Positions 1 through 10,361 of a stretch of 64,000 nucleotides of DNA are shown in pieces (position 1 is the stretch's first letter; each line of letters starts with the position of its first letter). Both the position numbers and the translations under genes were made by a program. The stretch comes from an uncultured Clostridia bacterium (lineage in GTDB: Bacteria > Bacillota > Clostridia > Christensenellales > Borkfalkiaceae): positions 39,581 to 103,580 of the forward strand of contig CAKNLK010000007.1 in assembly GCA_930989535.1 (NCBI GenBank). Reading direction: 5' to 3'. The notes below the pieces were generated by a model that was given only the letters and a program-made list of their open reading frames with translations, ran no database searches and had not been told where the DNA came from.

Positions 1-1018
1 TGCAGCCGTTATACTTTGCGCGCAGTTCGGCGATTTCCGCCGTGTTGTAGCGGGGCGCCGTTTCGCTCGCGTAGCTGCCGTCGTGCTCCTCGTCCAAAAT
101 GATGACGCCGATATTTTCGACGGGCGCGAACACGGCGCTGCGCGCGCCGACGGCGATTTTCGCTTCGCCCGTGCGCAACCGCTGCCACTCGTCGAACTTC
201 TCCCCCGCCGACAGTCCGCTGTGCAAAATCGCCGCGCTGTCGCCGAAGCGGGCGCGCAGCTGCGAAAACATCTGCGGCGTGAGCGAAATTTCGGGAACAA
301 GAAAAATGGCGTTTTTCCCTTCGGCGAGCGCCTTGGCGATGAGCGTTAAGTAGATTTCCGTCTTGCCGCTGCCCGTTACGCCGTGCAGAAGCTGCACCGT
401 CTTTTCCGATTTTCCGATATTCTCCACCGCCGCGCTCTGGGCGGGCGTGAGCGTCCTCTCCGCCGCCTGCCCCTGTACGCCGCTGTACGGCGTGCGGAGC
501 ACCCGCTCCTTTTCCAAAGAGATTACTCCCTTTTCGGCGAGGGCGTTCACCGCGCCGCGGCCGAATCTGTCGCAGAGCTCGGTATATCCGAAGCGGGGAT
601 TATCCTGTAAAAAGGCGAATGCCGCCGCCTGCGCCTTGGCTCGCGCGGGAATTTCCGCCGTTCCGTCTTTCAGGACGGCAATCGTCTTGAAAAGTTCGCG
701 CACGGCGCCCTTGCGCATCTCCGATGGCAGAAACAGCCGCAGAACGAGCGCCTTCGGGCAATGGTAGCGCGAAGAGATACTCTCAACGAGGGAGAGGCAC
801 TCCTCGGTGAGCGGCTCGTCCACCACCGAAAGGACGGATTTCAGCTTGGCGGGGTCGAAATCGCTCCCCTCCTTGAGCCGCATGACGTAGCCCTCAATCG
901 TCCTGCCGCCGAAGGGAACGCGCACGCGGCAACCCGGTTTGACGCCTTCGATTGCACGGTATTCAAATATTTTGTCCACTTCGCTGTGGGCGATGTCTAC
1001 GATTACTTCAGCGGTCAT
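1..1018 (-). CDS. priA: Primosomal protein N' (replication restart helicase PriA), 5' part only
   Basis: This is the N-terminal 339 codons of PriA, the 3'-5' helicase that reloads the replisome at stalled forks; the rest lies beyond base 1. The reading frame is open to the window edge. Residues 1 to about 100 match the 3'-BD fold (VDIAHSEVDKIFEY, RVPFGG). A Walker A motif, GVTGSGKT, lies at residues 213-220, followed by VPEISLTPQM and a DEEH Walker B box, the usual PriA order. The ATG at 1018 has GAGG seven bases upstream. In many Firmicutes priA follows rpoZ and coaBC. Here coaBC is absent and a 741-bp repeat-filled gap separates priA from rpoZ. A repeat hairpin begins only 13 bases upstream of the start codon. 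Confidence 0.95.
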   Translation of the reverse strand, partial: MTAEVIVDIAHSEVDKIFEYRAIEGVKPGCRVRVPFGGRTIEGYVMRLKEGSDFDPAKLKSVLSVVDEPLTEECLSLVESISSRYHCPKALVLRLFLPSEMRKGAVRELFKTIAVLKDGTAEIPARAKAQAAAFAFLQDNPRFGYTELCDRFGRGAVNALAEKGVISLEKERVLRTPYSGVQGQAAERTLTPAQSAAVENIGKSEKTVQLLHGVTGSGKTEIYLTLIAKALAEGKNAIFLVPEISLTPQMFSQLRARFGDSAAILHSGLSAGEKFDEWQRLRTGEAKIAVGARSAVFAPVENIGVIILDEEHDGSYASETAPRYNTAEIAELRAKYNGC

Positions 1019-1759
1019 AACAGAACCTCACACATTTTGTTTTGAGCTGTCAAAACAAAATGTCGTGATTTTTAGGACAACCCCACGGCGCGCGGCTACG
1101 CCGCTGACCGTCGGAGTTTTCCTCGCCGCGCAATATTTCAGCGCACGCTTATTATTAAAATTGCGCGGCTCACCTTTCCTGCAAAAGCCGCAGGTATGCG
1201 GCAAATGGAGTGCGCTTTCCGAAAAGCGCGGTTTTCGGATGCGCAGTTGATTATTATAAAACCATATACTCACGGAAAATCGCAGCGTAGCGAGATTTTC
1301 GTGAACAAGGCGGCGGAGCCGAGGCGGAAATGAGCGATGCCCGACAGGGCATTGCGAAAAACCGGACTCGTGCGCAGCCGCTAAAAGCGTCGTTTTGCTT
1401 GCGCGAGTGTTTATTCAGCTCGTGAAATTTGTTTTAAGCTGTTAAAACAAATTTCTACGATTTCAGGGGAAACCCGAACGGCTTTCCCCTCACGGCGGCA
1501 TATTTTAAGAGCATACATATTATTTTAATGCCGCCGTTTCACCCTTTCCGTAAGGCAAGGGATTGCCAAATAGGGTTGCGCTGCGGAAAATTGCGATTTC
1601 CCTTGCGCGAGTGATTATAAATAATAAACCCAAATTTCTCGCGCAAAAATTGCCGTAAAAAACAGAATGCCCCGAAGAATTTCGGAGCAGAAAATGCGCA
1701 AAATACGCCCTCGCCGCAGCTATTGCCGCCGCGAGAAGCACAACAATGCCGTTTGCGCG
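1019..1759. repeat. Intergenic five-hairpin repeat, two reverse-oriented units plus H6-H7 module
   Basis: This 741-bp gap holds no gene. From left to right it contains one reverse unit: H5 1032-1063, H4 1074-1123, H3 1126-1168, H2 1187-1202 and H1 1218-1239. Next comes the companion module, with H6 at 1270-1304 and H7 at about 1305-1392. A second reverse unit follows: H5 1425-1454, H4 1465-1490, H3 1493-1536, H2 1554-1567 and H1 1585-1601. The loops agree with the copies elsewhere in the window, but the stems differ between the two units. For example, H3 has arms CCGCGCAAT/ATTGCGCGG in one unit and CGGCGGCAT/ATGCCGCCG in the other. From 1602 to 1759 I see only a tail of the repeat and nothing assignable. 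Confidence 0.85.
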
Positions 1760-1981
1760 TCAGTCTTTGGTCATCGTCAGCTTGCCCGACATGATTTCCT
1801 GGCAGGCGAGCGCAATTTCCTTGACGTTGCCCGGAAGCTCGGTAAGCCCTTGGTTCTGCTCCTGATCGATAATCTGGCGGGCGCGCTTTGCAACGACCAC
1901 GCACAGCGCATAGCGCGACGCGGGATGCCCGTCTGTACCCAACTTTTCAACCAACCTGTCCACTACCGGTTCATTTATCAT
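1760..1981 (-). CDS. rpoZ: DNA-directed RNA polymerase omega subunit
   Basis: This encodes a 73-residue omega subunit, a small chaperone-like subunit that helps fold and stabilise the beta' subunit of RNA polymerase. The start MINEPVVDRL is typical of Firmicutes omega, and the core RYALCVVVAKRARQI with the EIALACQEI helix supports the assignment. I chose the ATG at 1981 because AAAGGAG precedes it at good spacing; an in-frame extension to 2029 has no ribosome site and no homologous character. It follows yicC after 87 bases. In Firmicutes gmk usually sits between yicC and rpoZ, but there is no gmk here. Confidence 0.9.
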   Translation of the reverse strand: MINEPVVDRLVEKLGTDGHPASRYALCVVVAKRARQIIDQEQNQGLTELPGNVKEIALACQEIMSGKLTMTKD

Positions 1982-2068
1982 AACTTTATCTCCTTTTACA
2001 AAGCGAATTGTTCCGTTGCACCTCGACATTTCGCAGGCGGCAGCCCGCCGAAAAATGCGAGAACTTTT

Positions 2069-2944
2069 TTACTCGATATTCTGCACCTGCTCGCGAACCT
2101 TTTCGATTTCGTTTTTGAGCGCGAGCCCGGTATTCGTAACTTCGATGTCGTTGCTCTTCGAGCAAATCGTGTTCGATTCGCGGTTGAACTCCTGCACCAA
2201 AAAGTCGAGCTTTCTGCCCACGCGCTCCTCCCTGCAGATGGAGCGGAACTGCGCGATGTGCGAAAACAGCCGCGTCAGCTCCTCGTCGATGTTCGATTTA
2301 TCCGCAAACACGGCTACCTCGGTGAGAAGCCTCGTTTCGTCGTAATCCACGCCCGAAAGCACTTCTTTCATGCGCTCGCCCATCTTTTTGCGGTAATTTT
2401 CCGCGACCAGCGGTGCGCGCGCCTTGATGCCGTTTACCAGCTTTTCGATTGTCTCCATGCGCGAAAGCATGTCGTCCGCCAGCTTTTTGCCCTCTTTTAA
2501 GCGCATGGCGTTCAGATTGTCGAGCGCCTTGCCCAAAGCCGAGGAAAGCGCGCCCAAAAGCTCGTCGTCCGCGCCCTGCGCCTCCTCCTGCCGCACGACG
2601 TCTGCACTCTTCATGAGCGCGGTGAGGGTGAAATCGTCCGTCAAATCGGGGAACATGGTTTTCAGCCGAAGCGCGGCGGCGGCATACGCCCTGGCGGCGT
2701 TTTCGTCGACGAACAATTGCTTCGCCTTTTCGCGCTTATCGACAAAGACGATGAAGATATCCGCATGCCCGCGCGTCAATTTTTCGCGCACCTGCGAGCG
2801 GATGGCTTCCTCGTAAGCGTTGAATATTTTGGGGCTTTTGACGGAAATATCGAGGTAGCGGTTGTTGACCGTTTTGATTTCAACGGTCAGCTCGATGCCG
2901 CCCTCCTTATATTCGCCCTTTCCGTAACCGGTCATGCTGTACAT
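2069..2944 (-). CDS. yicC: YicC family endoribonuclease-like protein
   Basis: This is a 291-residue YicC-family protein of normal length. YicC proteins have been linked to RNA turnover and stress survival; the exact role in Clostridia is not settled. The N-terminus MYSMTGYGKG and VEIKTVNNRYLD are family signatures. The C-terminal DUF1732 region contains NIDEELTRLFSHI, GRKLDFLVQEFNRE and SNDIEVTNTGL. The start at 2944 is chosen because the MYSMTGYG motif is the conserved N-terminus; the in-frame extension upstream lies in non-conserved sequence. The gene heads a short minus-strand run towards rpoZ and priA. Confidence 0.93.
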   Translation of the reverse strand: MYSMTGYGKGEYKEGGIELTVEIKTVNNRYLDISVKSPKIFNAYEEAIRSQVREKLTRGHADIFIVFVDKREKAKQLFVDENAARAYAAAALRLKTMFPDLTDDFTLTALMKSADVVRQEEAQGADDELLGALSSALGKALDNLNAMRLKEGKKLADDMLSRMETIEKLVNGIKARAPLVAENYRKKMGERMKEVLSGVDYDETRLLTEVAVFADKSNIDEELTRLFSHIAQFRSICREERVGRKLDFLVQEFNRESNTICSKSNDIEVTNTGLALKNEIEKVREQVQNIE

Positions 2945-3585
2945 AGAAAAACCTCGCTCGGCGAAAGCTTTTTGAAAGAGACAAAAATCTTTCGTCCGAT
3001 TTGAGGGCGACACCGCCCATCAAAACGCTTTCAGCGTTTTCTGCGGCGTTTTCTCCCTCTTTTTGCCCTCTTTAAGGGCTCTCATTTTTTATGGGCAAAA
3101 ATTCACCCTCTTCCCAAAAGCCGCAAGTATACGGCTACTTGGGGGCGCTTTTTGAGAAGCGCGGTTCTCAAACGCGCTTTTGATTGTTATAAAACCAAAA
3201 ACTCACGGAAAATCGCAGCGCAGCAAGATTTTCGTGAACAAAGCGGCGAAGCCGAGGCGGAAACGAGCAATGCCCGATAGGGTATTGCGAGAAACCAGAC
3301 TCGTGCGCAGCCGCTAAAAGCGCGGTTTTGCCTTTTTCAAGCGATTATTTTACGCGCGCCGCATTCACCTTTCCCGCAAAAGCCGTAAGTATGCGGCAAA
3401 TGGAGGGCGCTTTTTGAGAAGCGCGGTTCTCAAACGCGCTTTTGATTGTTATAAAACCAAAAACTCACGGAAAATCGCAGCGCAGCAAGATTTTCGTGAA
3501 CAAAGCGGCGGAGCCTCATGCGCAGCCGCAATAAGCCTCTTTTTCCGCATATTGCATTATAACAGAAAACGCGGAAAATTTCAAG
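2945..3585. repeat. Intergenic hairpin repeat array with a near-identical 111-bp duplication
   Basis: This 641-bp gap between ligA and yicC carries reverse-oriented hairpin units and no gene. Recognisable parts are H5 3022-3040, H3 3060-3101 (arms TTTTTGCCC/GGGCAAAAA), H2 3119-3136 and H1 3151-3172. H6-H7 follow at about 3202-3320. A second H2-H1-H6 set follows, with H7 truncated. Bases 3143-3253 and 3405-3515 are the same 111-bp sequence with a single difference that I can see. That points to a recent duplication or conversion event. H4 is degenerate here. Confidence 0.82.
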
Positions 3586-5972
<2,387 letters not shown>

Positions 5973-8333
5973 TTATTTGATTATCGTAATTGGCGCAATC
6001 TGCACGGAGAGCGACTTGATGCCGAGGCCGGGGAAGCTGACGTTCGCAACCAATGCCGCCCCCTCGCCGCGGGTTGAGATAATCATGCCGTCGCCGAATT
6101 TCGGGTGCCGCACGCGCACGCCCGCCTTGAACTGCGCATAATCTTTCGCCGCCGTACCGGGGGAAGAACTCCGCCCTCCCGCCTGCGCGCGCTTGTACCC
6201 CGCCGCCGCGGAGAAAGACTTGCCCGCCGAAACGGACGGAACGTCGTCCGCGGGGACATCGGCACGGTAGCCGTACTCGTCCTCGTCGTTCCGCGAGGAG
6301 CGGGAAAAGGTGCGCCGCGCGCCGTACCCGCCATAAGATGAACCGTAGGGGGAAGAGCCGTACCGCGACCCGTACCCCCCGCCGTAGCGGCTGCCGCGCG
6401 CGTAGTCGGAGTATGCCGAACGCTGCGGCTCCACGTCCATCACGGAGGAAAGCTCCTTCATGAACCGCGATTCGAGCGTCATGCTCCGCTCGCCGTACAG
6501 GTAGCGGCTGCGCGAGCGGGTGAAGAACAGCCGTTCCCGCGCGCGGGTGATGGCGACGTATAGGAGCCGCCGCTCCTCTTCCAGCTCGTTGTCGTCGTAG
6601 GCGGCGCGGGAAACGGGGAAGATGTTCTCCTCCATGCCGACCACGAACACCACCTTGAACTCCAACCCCTTGACCGAATGGACGGTGGCAATGGTGACGT
6701 AGTTCGTGTCGTCCATCTCGTCGGTATCCGAGCTGAGCGTGACCTGGTTGAGGAAATCGCCGAGCGTCGCGCCCTTGTTCATGCGGCAAAATTCGTCGAC
6801 GGAATTGACAAATTCGTCGATATTCGCTTTTTTGTTGATGCTCTCGTCCGAGTCGTCGGCGTACATGCTCAATATGCCGCTGTCGTTGATGACGTCGCGC
6901 ACGATTTCGTCGGCGCCCGCCTCCATGCCCTTCAACACGAGGCTTTTGAGGAGTGCGCCGAACGCCCTGACCTTCTGTTTGCTGCCCGCATTCAGCGGCA
7001 GATCGTCCACGTCTAAAACCGCATCATACACCGACAGGTCGTTTTCGGCGGCGTACTGCTCCAGTATTTCGACGGTGCGCGCGCCGATGCCGCGCTTGGG
7101 AACATTGACGATGCGGGAGACTGCCTCGCTGTCGAACGGGTTGTTGATGACGCGCAGATACGCGAGCAAATCTTTGATTTCCTTGCGCTCGTAGAACTTG
7201 AAGCCGCCGAACACCTTGTACGGCACGCTGTACTTGGAAAATTCCTGCTCGTATGCGCGGGTGAGCGCGTTGATGCGCATGAGGATAGCGAAGTCGGAAA
7301 AGCTGTACCCCTCGCGCATGAGGTTGCTGATGGTGCGCGTAACCCAAAGCGCCTCGTCGTTCTCCGTTTCCGCCTGGTAGTACTGCGCCTCGCTCCCCTC
7401 GCCGTTCTCCGTCCACAGCACCTTGTCCTTGCGGCGGCCATTGTTGCGGATGACGGTGTTCGCGAGCTTTAAAATATTTTTGGTGGAGCGGTAGTTGCGC
7501 TCCAGTTTATACACTTTCGCGTTCGGGAAATCCTTTTCGAAGTCGAGGATGTTCTCGATTTTCGCGCCCCGCCAGCCGTAGATGCTCTGGTCGTCGTCGC
7601 CGACGGCGAACAGGTTGCCGTGCACGGTGGACAGCAGTTTTACGATGTCGTACTGCACGGCGTTGGTGTCCTGAAACTCGTCCACGTGTATGTAGCGGAA
7701 TCGGCCGGAAAGGTATTCGAGCGCGTCCTTATCCGTTTCGAGGAGGCGCAGCGCCTCGGTGAGCAAATCGTCGAAGTCGAGCGCGTTGTTCTTTTTGAGG
7801 TGGTCGCAGTAGGCGGCATAGACGGCGCAGATGTCGCGTATCTCATTGACATCTGCATTTTCCTCGGCGTACTGCTGGGGCGTTTTGCCGAGCATTTTGG
7901 CGTTCGCGACGTGGAATTTGACGTTTTTGAGGAGTTTTTCGTCCTCCAAACCGCAATCGGCGAACGCCTTTTTGATGACGTTCGCCCGCTCCGTTTCGCT
8001 GTAGATGGAAAAGTTTTTATTGTACCCGAGCCGCTCGGCGTACATGCGCAGGATGCGCACGCACATGCTGTGGATGGTGCAAATCCACATGCTCTCGCTC
8101 CCCTCGACCATATCCGAAAGGCGCACGCGCATCTCGTTCGCCGCCTTATTCGTAAAAGTTATGGCGAGGATGGACGAGGGGCGCACCCCCTTTTCCTCGA
8201 CGAGGTAGGCGATGCGCGAGGTAAGCACGCGCGTTTTGCCGCTGCCCGCGCCCGCGAGCACCAAAACCGCCCCCTCCGTGTCGGTGACGGGCTTTAATTG
8301 TTCTTCGTTGAGTTTTTCCAAAATTTCCTGCAT
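5973..8333 (-). CDS. pcrA: ATP-dependent DNA helicase PcrA/UvrD
   Basis: This is a 786-residue superfamily 1A helicase that unwinds DNA 3'-5' in repair, recombination control and replication. Motifs appear in order: Walker A AGAGSGKTRVL near residue 27, TFTNKAANEM (Ia), DEFQDTNAVQ (II), GDDDQSIYGWRGA (III), TVHSVKGLEF (V) and LLYVAITRARERL (VI). A Ser/Tyr/Gly/Arg-rich linker leads to a C-terminal Tudor-like segment, VRHPKFGDGMII, typical of PcrA. The start at 8333 has AAGGA upstream and lies about 45 bases inside a good sigma-A promoter. A second, shorter UvrD-type helicase lies at 47-49 kb. Confidence 0.96.
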   Translation of the reverse strand: MQEILEKLNEEQLKPVTDTEGAVLVLAGAGSGKTRVLTSRIAYLVEEKGVRPSSILAITFTNKAANEMRVRLSDMVEGSESMWICTIHSMCVRILRMYAERLGYNKNFSIYSETERANVIKKAFADCGLEDEKLLKNVKFHVANAKMLGKTPQQYAEENADVNEIRDICAVYAAYCDHLKKNNALDFDDLLTEALRLLETDKDALEYLSGRFRYIHVDEFQDTNAVQYDIVKLLSTVHGNLFAVGDDDQSIYGWRGAKIENILDFEKDFPNAKVYKLERNYRSTKNILKLANTVIRNNGRRKDKVLWTENGEGSEAQYYQAETENDEALWVTRTISNLMREGYSFSDFAILMRINALTRAYEQEFSKYSVPYKVFGGFKFYERKEIKDLLAYLRVINNPFDSEAVSRIVNVPKRGIGARTVEILEQYAAENDLSVYDAVLDVDDLPLNAGSKQKVRAFGALLKSLVLKGMEAGADEIVRDVINDSGILSMYADDSDESINKKANIDEFVNSVDEFCRMNKGATLGDFLNQVTLSSDTDEMDDTNYVTIATVHSVKGLEFKVVFVVGMEENIFPVSRAAYDDNELEEERRLLYVAITRARERLFFTRSRSRYLYGERSMTLESRFMKELSSVMDVEPQRSAYSDYARGSRYGGGYGSRYGSSPYGSSYGGYGARRTFSRSSRNDEDEYGYRADVPADDVPSVSAGKSFSAAAGYKRAQAGGRSSSPGTAAKDYAQFKAGVRVRHPKFGDGMIISTRGEGAALVANVSFPGLGIKSLSVQIAPITIIK

Positions 8334-8380
8334 TTTTTCTCTTGTCCTTCTTTTACCCTGCTGTACCGTTTGATTCTTCC

Positions 8381-8409
8381 ATTATACCACAAAACGCGGC
8401 GCACTGCAA
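8381..8409 (-). promoter_or_regulatory. Sigma-A type promoter for pcrA
   Basis: On the minus strand TTGCAG (8404-8409) is followed after exactly 17 bases by TATAAT (8381-8386), about 48 bases before the pcrA start. Confidence 0.75.
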
Positions 8410-8589
8410 TCGGCGGGGCGGCATTTTTGAAAATGTGCAAAACGCACAGGCACGCCGATTCGGAGAGCCGCCCATGGCGCGCTCAGTCCTCCGGGGTGCG
8501 GGCGCATGGCCCGCCTCTGCCGGCAAGCCAACACCCTCGCCGCAGGATTGCGCACGGCTTCCGCCGCTCCCGCCGCCCGCCCGCGGCGA

Positions 8590-8994
8590 TTAACCGTGGT
8601 AGCGCCCCTCGTACTCCGACTCGCGCCGGAAGCGCTCGAGCGCCTTTAAATACCGCTCGGACAAAGTGAGGGTGTAGCGCTGTTTCTCCTCGTAGGAAAG
8701 GGTATCGTAATAGGCGTGGTCGGTGAGCCTGCCGATGGCGTCGGACACTTCCCCGTCGGAGAGGAGCATGGCTTTGACCTTTTCGTAAAAGGCGTCGTCG
8801 TCGCCGCCCTTGACGGTGCAGGTGATTTTACCCGCAAAGTAGCGCCCGGCGCGGCTTTCGGAGATGCCCGCGTCCTTCGCGCGGGCGACCTCGGCGTGAA
8901 ATTCGTCTTTGCAGTTCTCCCAAAAACCGCTCTTTAAGCGGCTTTTCGCCTCTTTTGCAATGCTCTTGAAGTTCCGTTCGCGTATTTTCTGCAT
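8590..8994 (-). CDS. Hypothetical protein, 134 residues, charged and helical
   Basis: I do not recognise this family. The product is rich in Lys, Arg and Glu, has no membrane segment or signal peptide, and looks largely alpha-helical (MQKIRERNFKSIAKEAKSRL; LSYEEKQRYTLTLSERYLK). The start MQKIRERNF at 8994 is preceded by GGGAGGG at ideal spacing, so the longer in-frame start at 9048 is rejected; that one would also run into the rpsU terminator. It sits between rpsU and pcrA and could be co-transcribed by read-through from rpsU. Its codon use looks like that of its neighbours. It could be a nucleic-acid or cell-envelope adaptor, but nothing in the sequence decides this. Confidence 0.7.
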   Translation of the reverse strand: MQKIRERNFKSIAKEAKSRLKSGFWENCKDEFHAEVARAKDAGISESRAGRYFAGKITCTVKGGDDDAFYEKVKAMLLSDGEVSDAIGRLTDHAYYDTLSYEEKQRYTLTLSERYLKALERFRRESEYEGRYHG

Positions 8995-9029
8995 TTTTCC
9001 CTCCCTTTCGCCATAATTCGCACAAACAA

Positions 9030-9061
9030 AAAGCCCGTTATTTTTCAATAACAGGCTTTCG
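9030..9061 (-). terminator. Rho-independent terminator after rpsU
   Basis: The minus strand has a 12-bp stem (AAGCCTGTTATT with its near-complement, one mismatch) and a four-base loop, followed by a T run, four bases after the rpsU stop. Confidence 0.85.
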
Positions 9062-9064
9062 TGT

Positions 9065-9244
9065 TTAATTCTTGTTGCTTCTTTTGCGTGCCGCTTCCGA
9101 CTTCTTCTTTTTCCGCACGGAAGGCTTTTCGTAATGCTCTTTGCGGCGAAGATCTCCGAGAATCCCGTCGCGGGAGCACTTTCTCTTAAAACGGCGCAGC
9201 GCGCTGTCGATCGATTCGTTCTCTCCGACTTTAATCGTAGACAT
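9065..9244 (-). CDS. rpsU: 30S ribosomal protein S21
   Basis: This encodes a 59-residue S21, a small basic protein of the 30S platform that helps start translation. The N-terminus [21 protein letters not shown] and the basic tail with [12 protein letters not shown] match Firmicutes S21. The ATG at 9244 is chosen because AAGGAGGG lies about ten bases upstream; an in-frame TTG nine bases earlier sits too close to that site. It has its own TTGACA-17-TAAAAT promoter and a terminator, so it appears monocistronic. In many Firmicutes rpsU sits with the rsmE-mtaB block, which here is 4 kb away. Confidence 0.95.
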   Translation of the reverse strand: MSTIKVGENESIDSALRRFKRKCSRDGILGDLRRKEHYEKPSVRKKKKSEAARKRSNKN

Positions 9245-9289
9245 TCCTTTCAACCCTCCTTCGCCTTACGCATTTACTCAACATATGCT

Positions 9290-9318
9290 ATTTTACAAAA
9301 AAAGGAAGAAGATGTCAA
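9290..9318 (-). promoter_or_regulatory. Sigma-A type promoter for rpsU
   Basis: Minus strand: TTGACA (9313-9318), 17-base spacer, TAAAAT (9290-9295), 46 bases before the rpsU start. Confidence 0.8.
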
Positions 9319-9377
9319 GTTATTTGCGGGCATATCCGCGCGGTTTTTTTGCGCGGGCGAAAAATCTGCCAACGCAC

Positions 9378-10151
9378 TCAGCGGGCGGTACCGTCGCGGA
9401 GAGCGGCGCTTTTTCCTCTCTCGCGGCGGGCCTGCAGGATGCGCGCAATCCCCTTGTAATCCAGCGCCCAGTTAACCAGGAAGAGGATGAGAATAGCGAA
9501 CACGCCCATCGTGATGAACTGCGGAACGCCCGGGATGACGAACGGCAGGCCGCTGTCGAGATACATATAGTCACCCGGGTAGCCGAACACCGTGCTCAAG
9601 CCGTAGCTGTTGGCGACGTGAATAATCAGCCCCAGCAGAACGTAGCCGAATTTTTCCAGCCGCGGGCGGTAGGTGCCGCGTACATATTCAAATACGGGGA
9701 TGAAAATGATGCCCGTGTGCTGCAAAATGCTCTTTAAGACGCTGAATTGCAAATACGGCGTAATAAAGATGCCTACAGGGTATACAAACGTAATAACTCC
9801 ACCTATAAAGCCGAACAGGTAAAAGCAATCCTTCATCTTCTCGTTTTTGATAAGTAGCGCGATTGGCAGAAGAAAATCCGCCAAATTGCAAGGATAGAAC
9901 GGCCAAAGCGACAGAAATTTGTTCCCCTTGTACAAGTAGAGTATCCGCCACCCAACTTCAAATACTATCTGAAAAACGGCAACCGCTATAATTGTATTGT
10001 TTTTCGCGCGGTCGGATATGCGCTTACTCCCCGCGATGAACGCGAGCGCGACGGCAATTGCCGCCACCACGGCAAAACTTACCCAATGAATCGCCGTATA
10101 AGCAAAATCGCCCTCCCAGGCGTCTGCCATGAAAAAATCGTAAAACGGCAT
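9378..10151 (-). CDS. TIGR02206/YwaF-type integral membrane protein
   Basis: This is a 257-residue polytopic membrane protein with about seven hydrophobic segments. It resembles the TIGR02206 (YwaF) family of unknown function. Features typical of that family are a tryptophan-rich start (DAWEGDF, IHWVSF), the segment LWPFYPCNLADFLLPIAL between helices and the late loop GYPGDYMYLD. The start MPFYDFFMADAW at 10151 is preceded by GAGAGGAATTATT; the longer frame start lacks a ribosome site. It has its own promoter and is divergent from the membrane protein at 10362. There is no recognisable catalytic motif, so the substrate and role are unknown. Confidence 0.8.
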   Translation of the reverse strand: MPFYDFFMADAWEGDFAYTAIHWVSFAVVAAIAVALAFIAGSKRISDRAKNNTIIAVAVFQIVFEVGWRILYLYKGNKFLSLWPFYPCNLADFLLPIALLIKNEKMKDCFYLFGFIGGVITFVYPVGIFITPYLQFSVLKSILQHTGIIFIPVFEYVRGTYRPRLEKFGYVLLGLIIHVANSYGLSTVFGYPGDYMYLDSGLPFVIPGVPQFITMGVFAILILFLVNWALDYKGIARILQARRERGKSAALRDGTAR

Positions 10152-10173
10152 AATAATTCCTCTCTTGTTTCCT

Positions 10174-10202
10174 ATTATAGCAAATACTTCCAATACAGGC
10201 AA
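10174..10202 (-). promoter_or_regulatory. Sigma-A type promoter for the YwaF-like gene
   Basis: Minus strand: TTGCCT (10197-10202), 17-base spacer, TATAAT (10174-10179). Confidence 0.7.
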
Positions 10203-10290
10203 GAAAAATCGACGCAGTTTGATAAAAAGGTATTTTGCGCGGCATCCCATGCCCGAACGGCGGCCGCGCAGCGAAATATGTTTGAACCGC

Positions 10291-10320
10291 TTGACAAAAA
10301 TCTTCCGTTGCGCTTATAAT
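10291..10320 (+). promoter_or_regulatory. Sigma-A type promoter for the gene at 10362
   Basis: TTGACA (10291-10296), 18-base spacer, TATAAT (10315-10320), 42 bases before the ATG. Confidence 0.8.
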
Positions 10321-10361
10321 AAATACGAAAAATATACATATCTGTACGAGGTTGCAACAAT

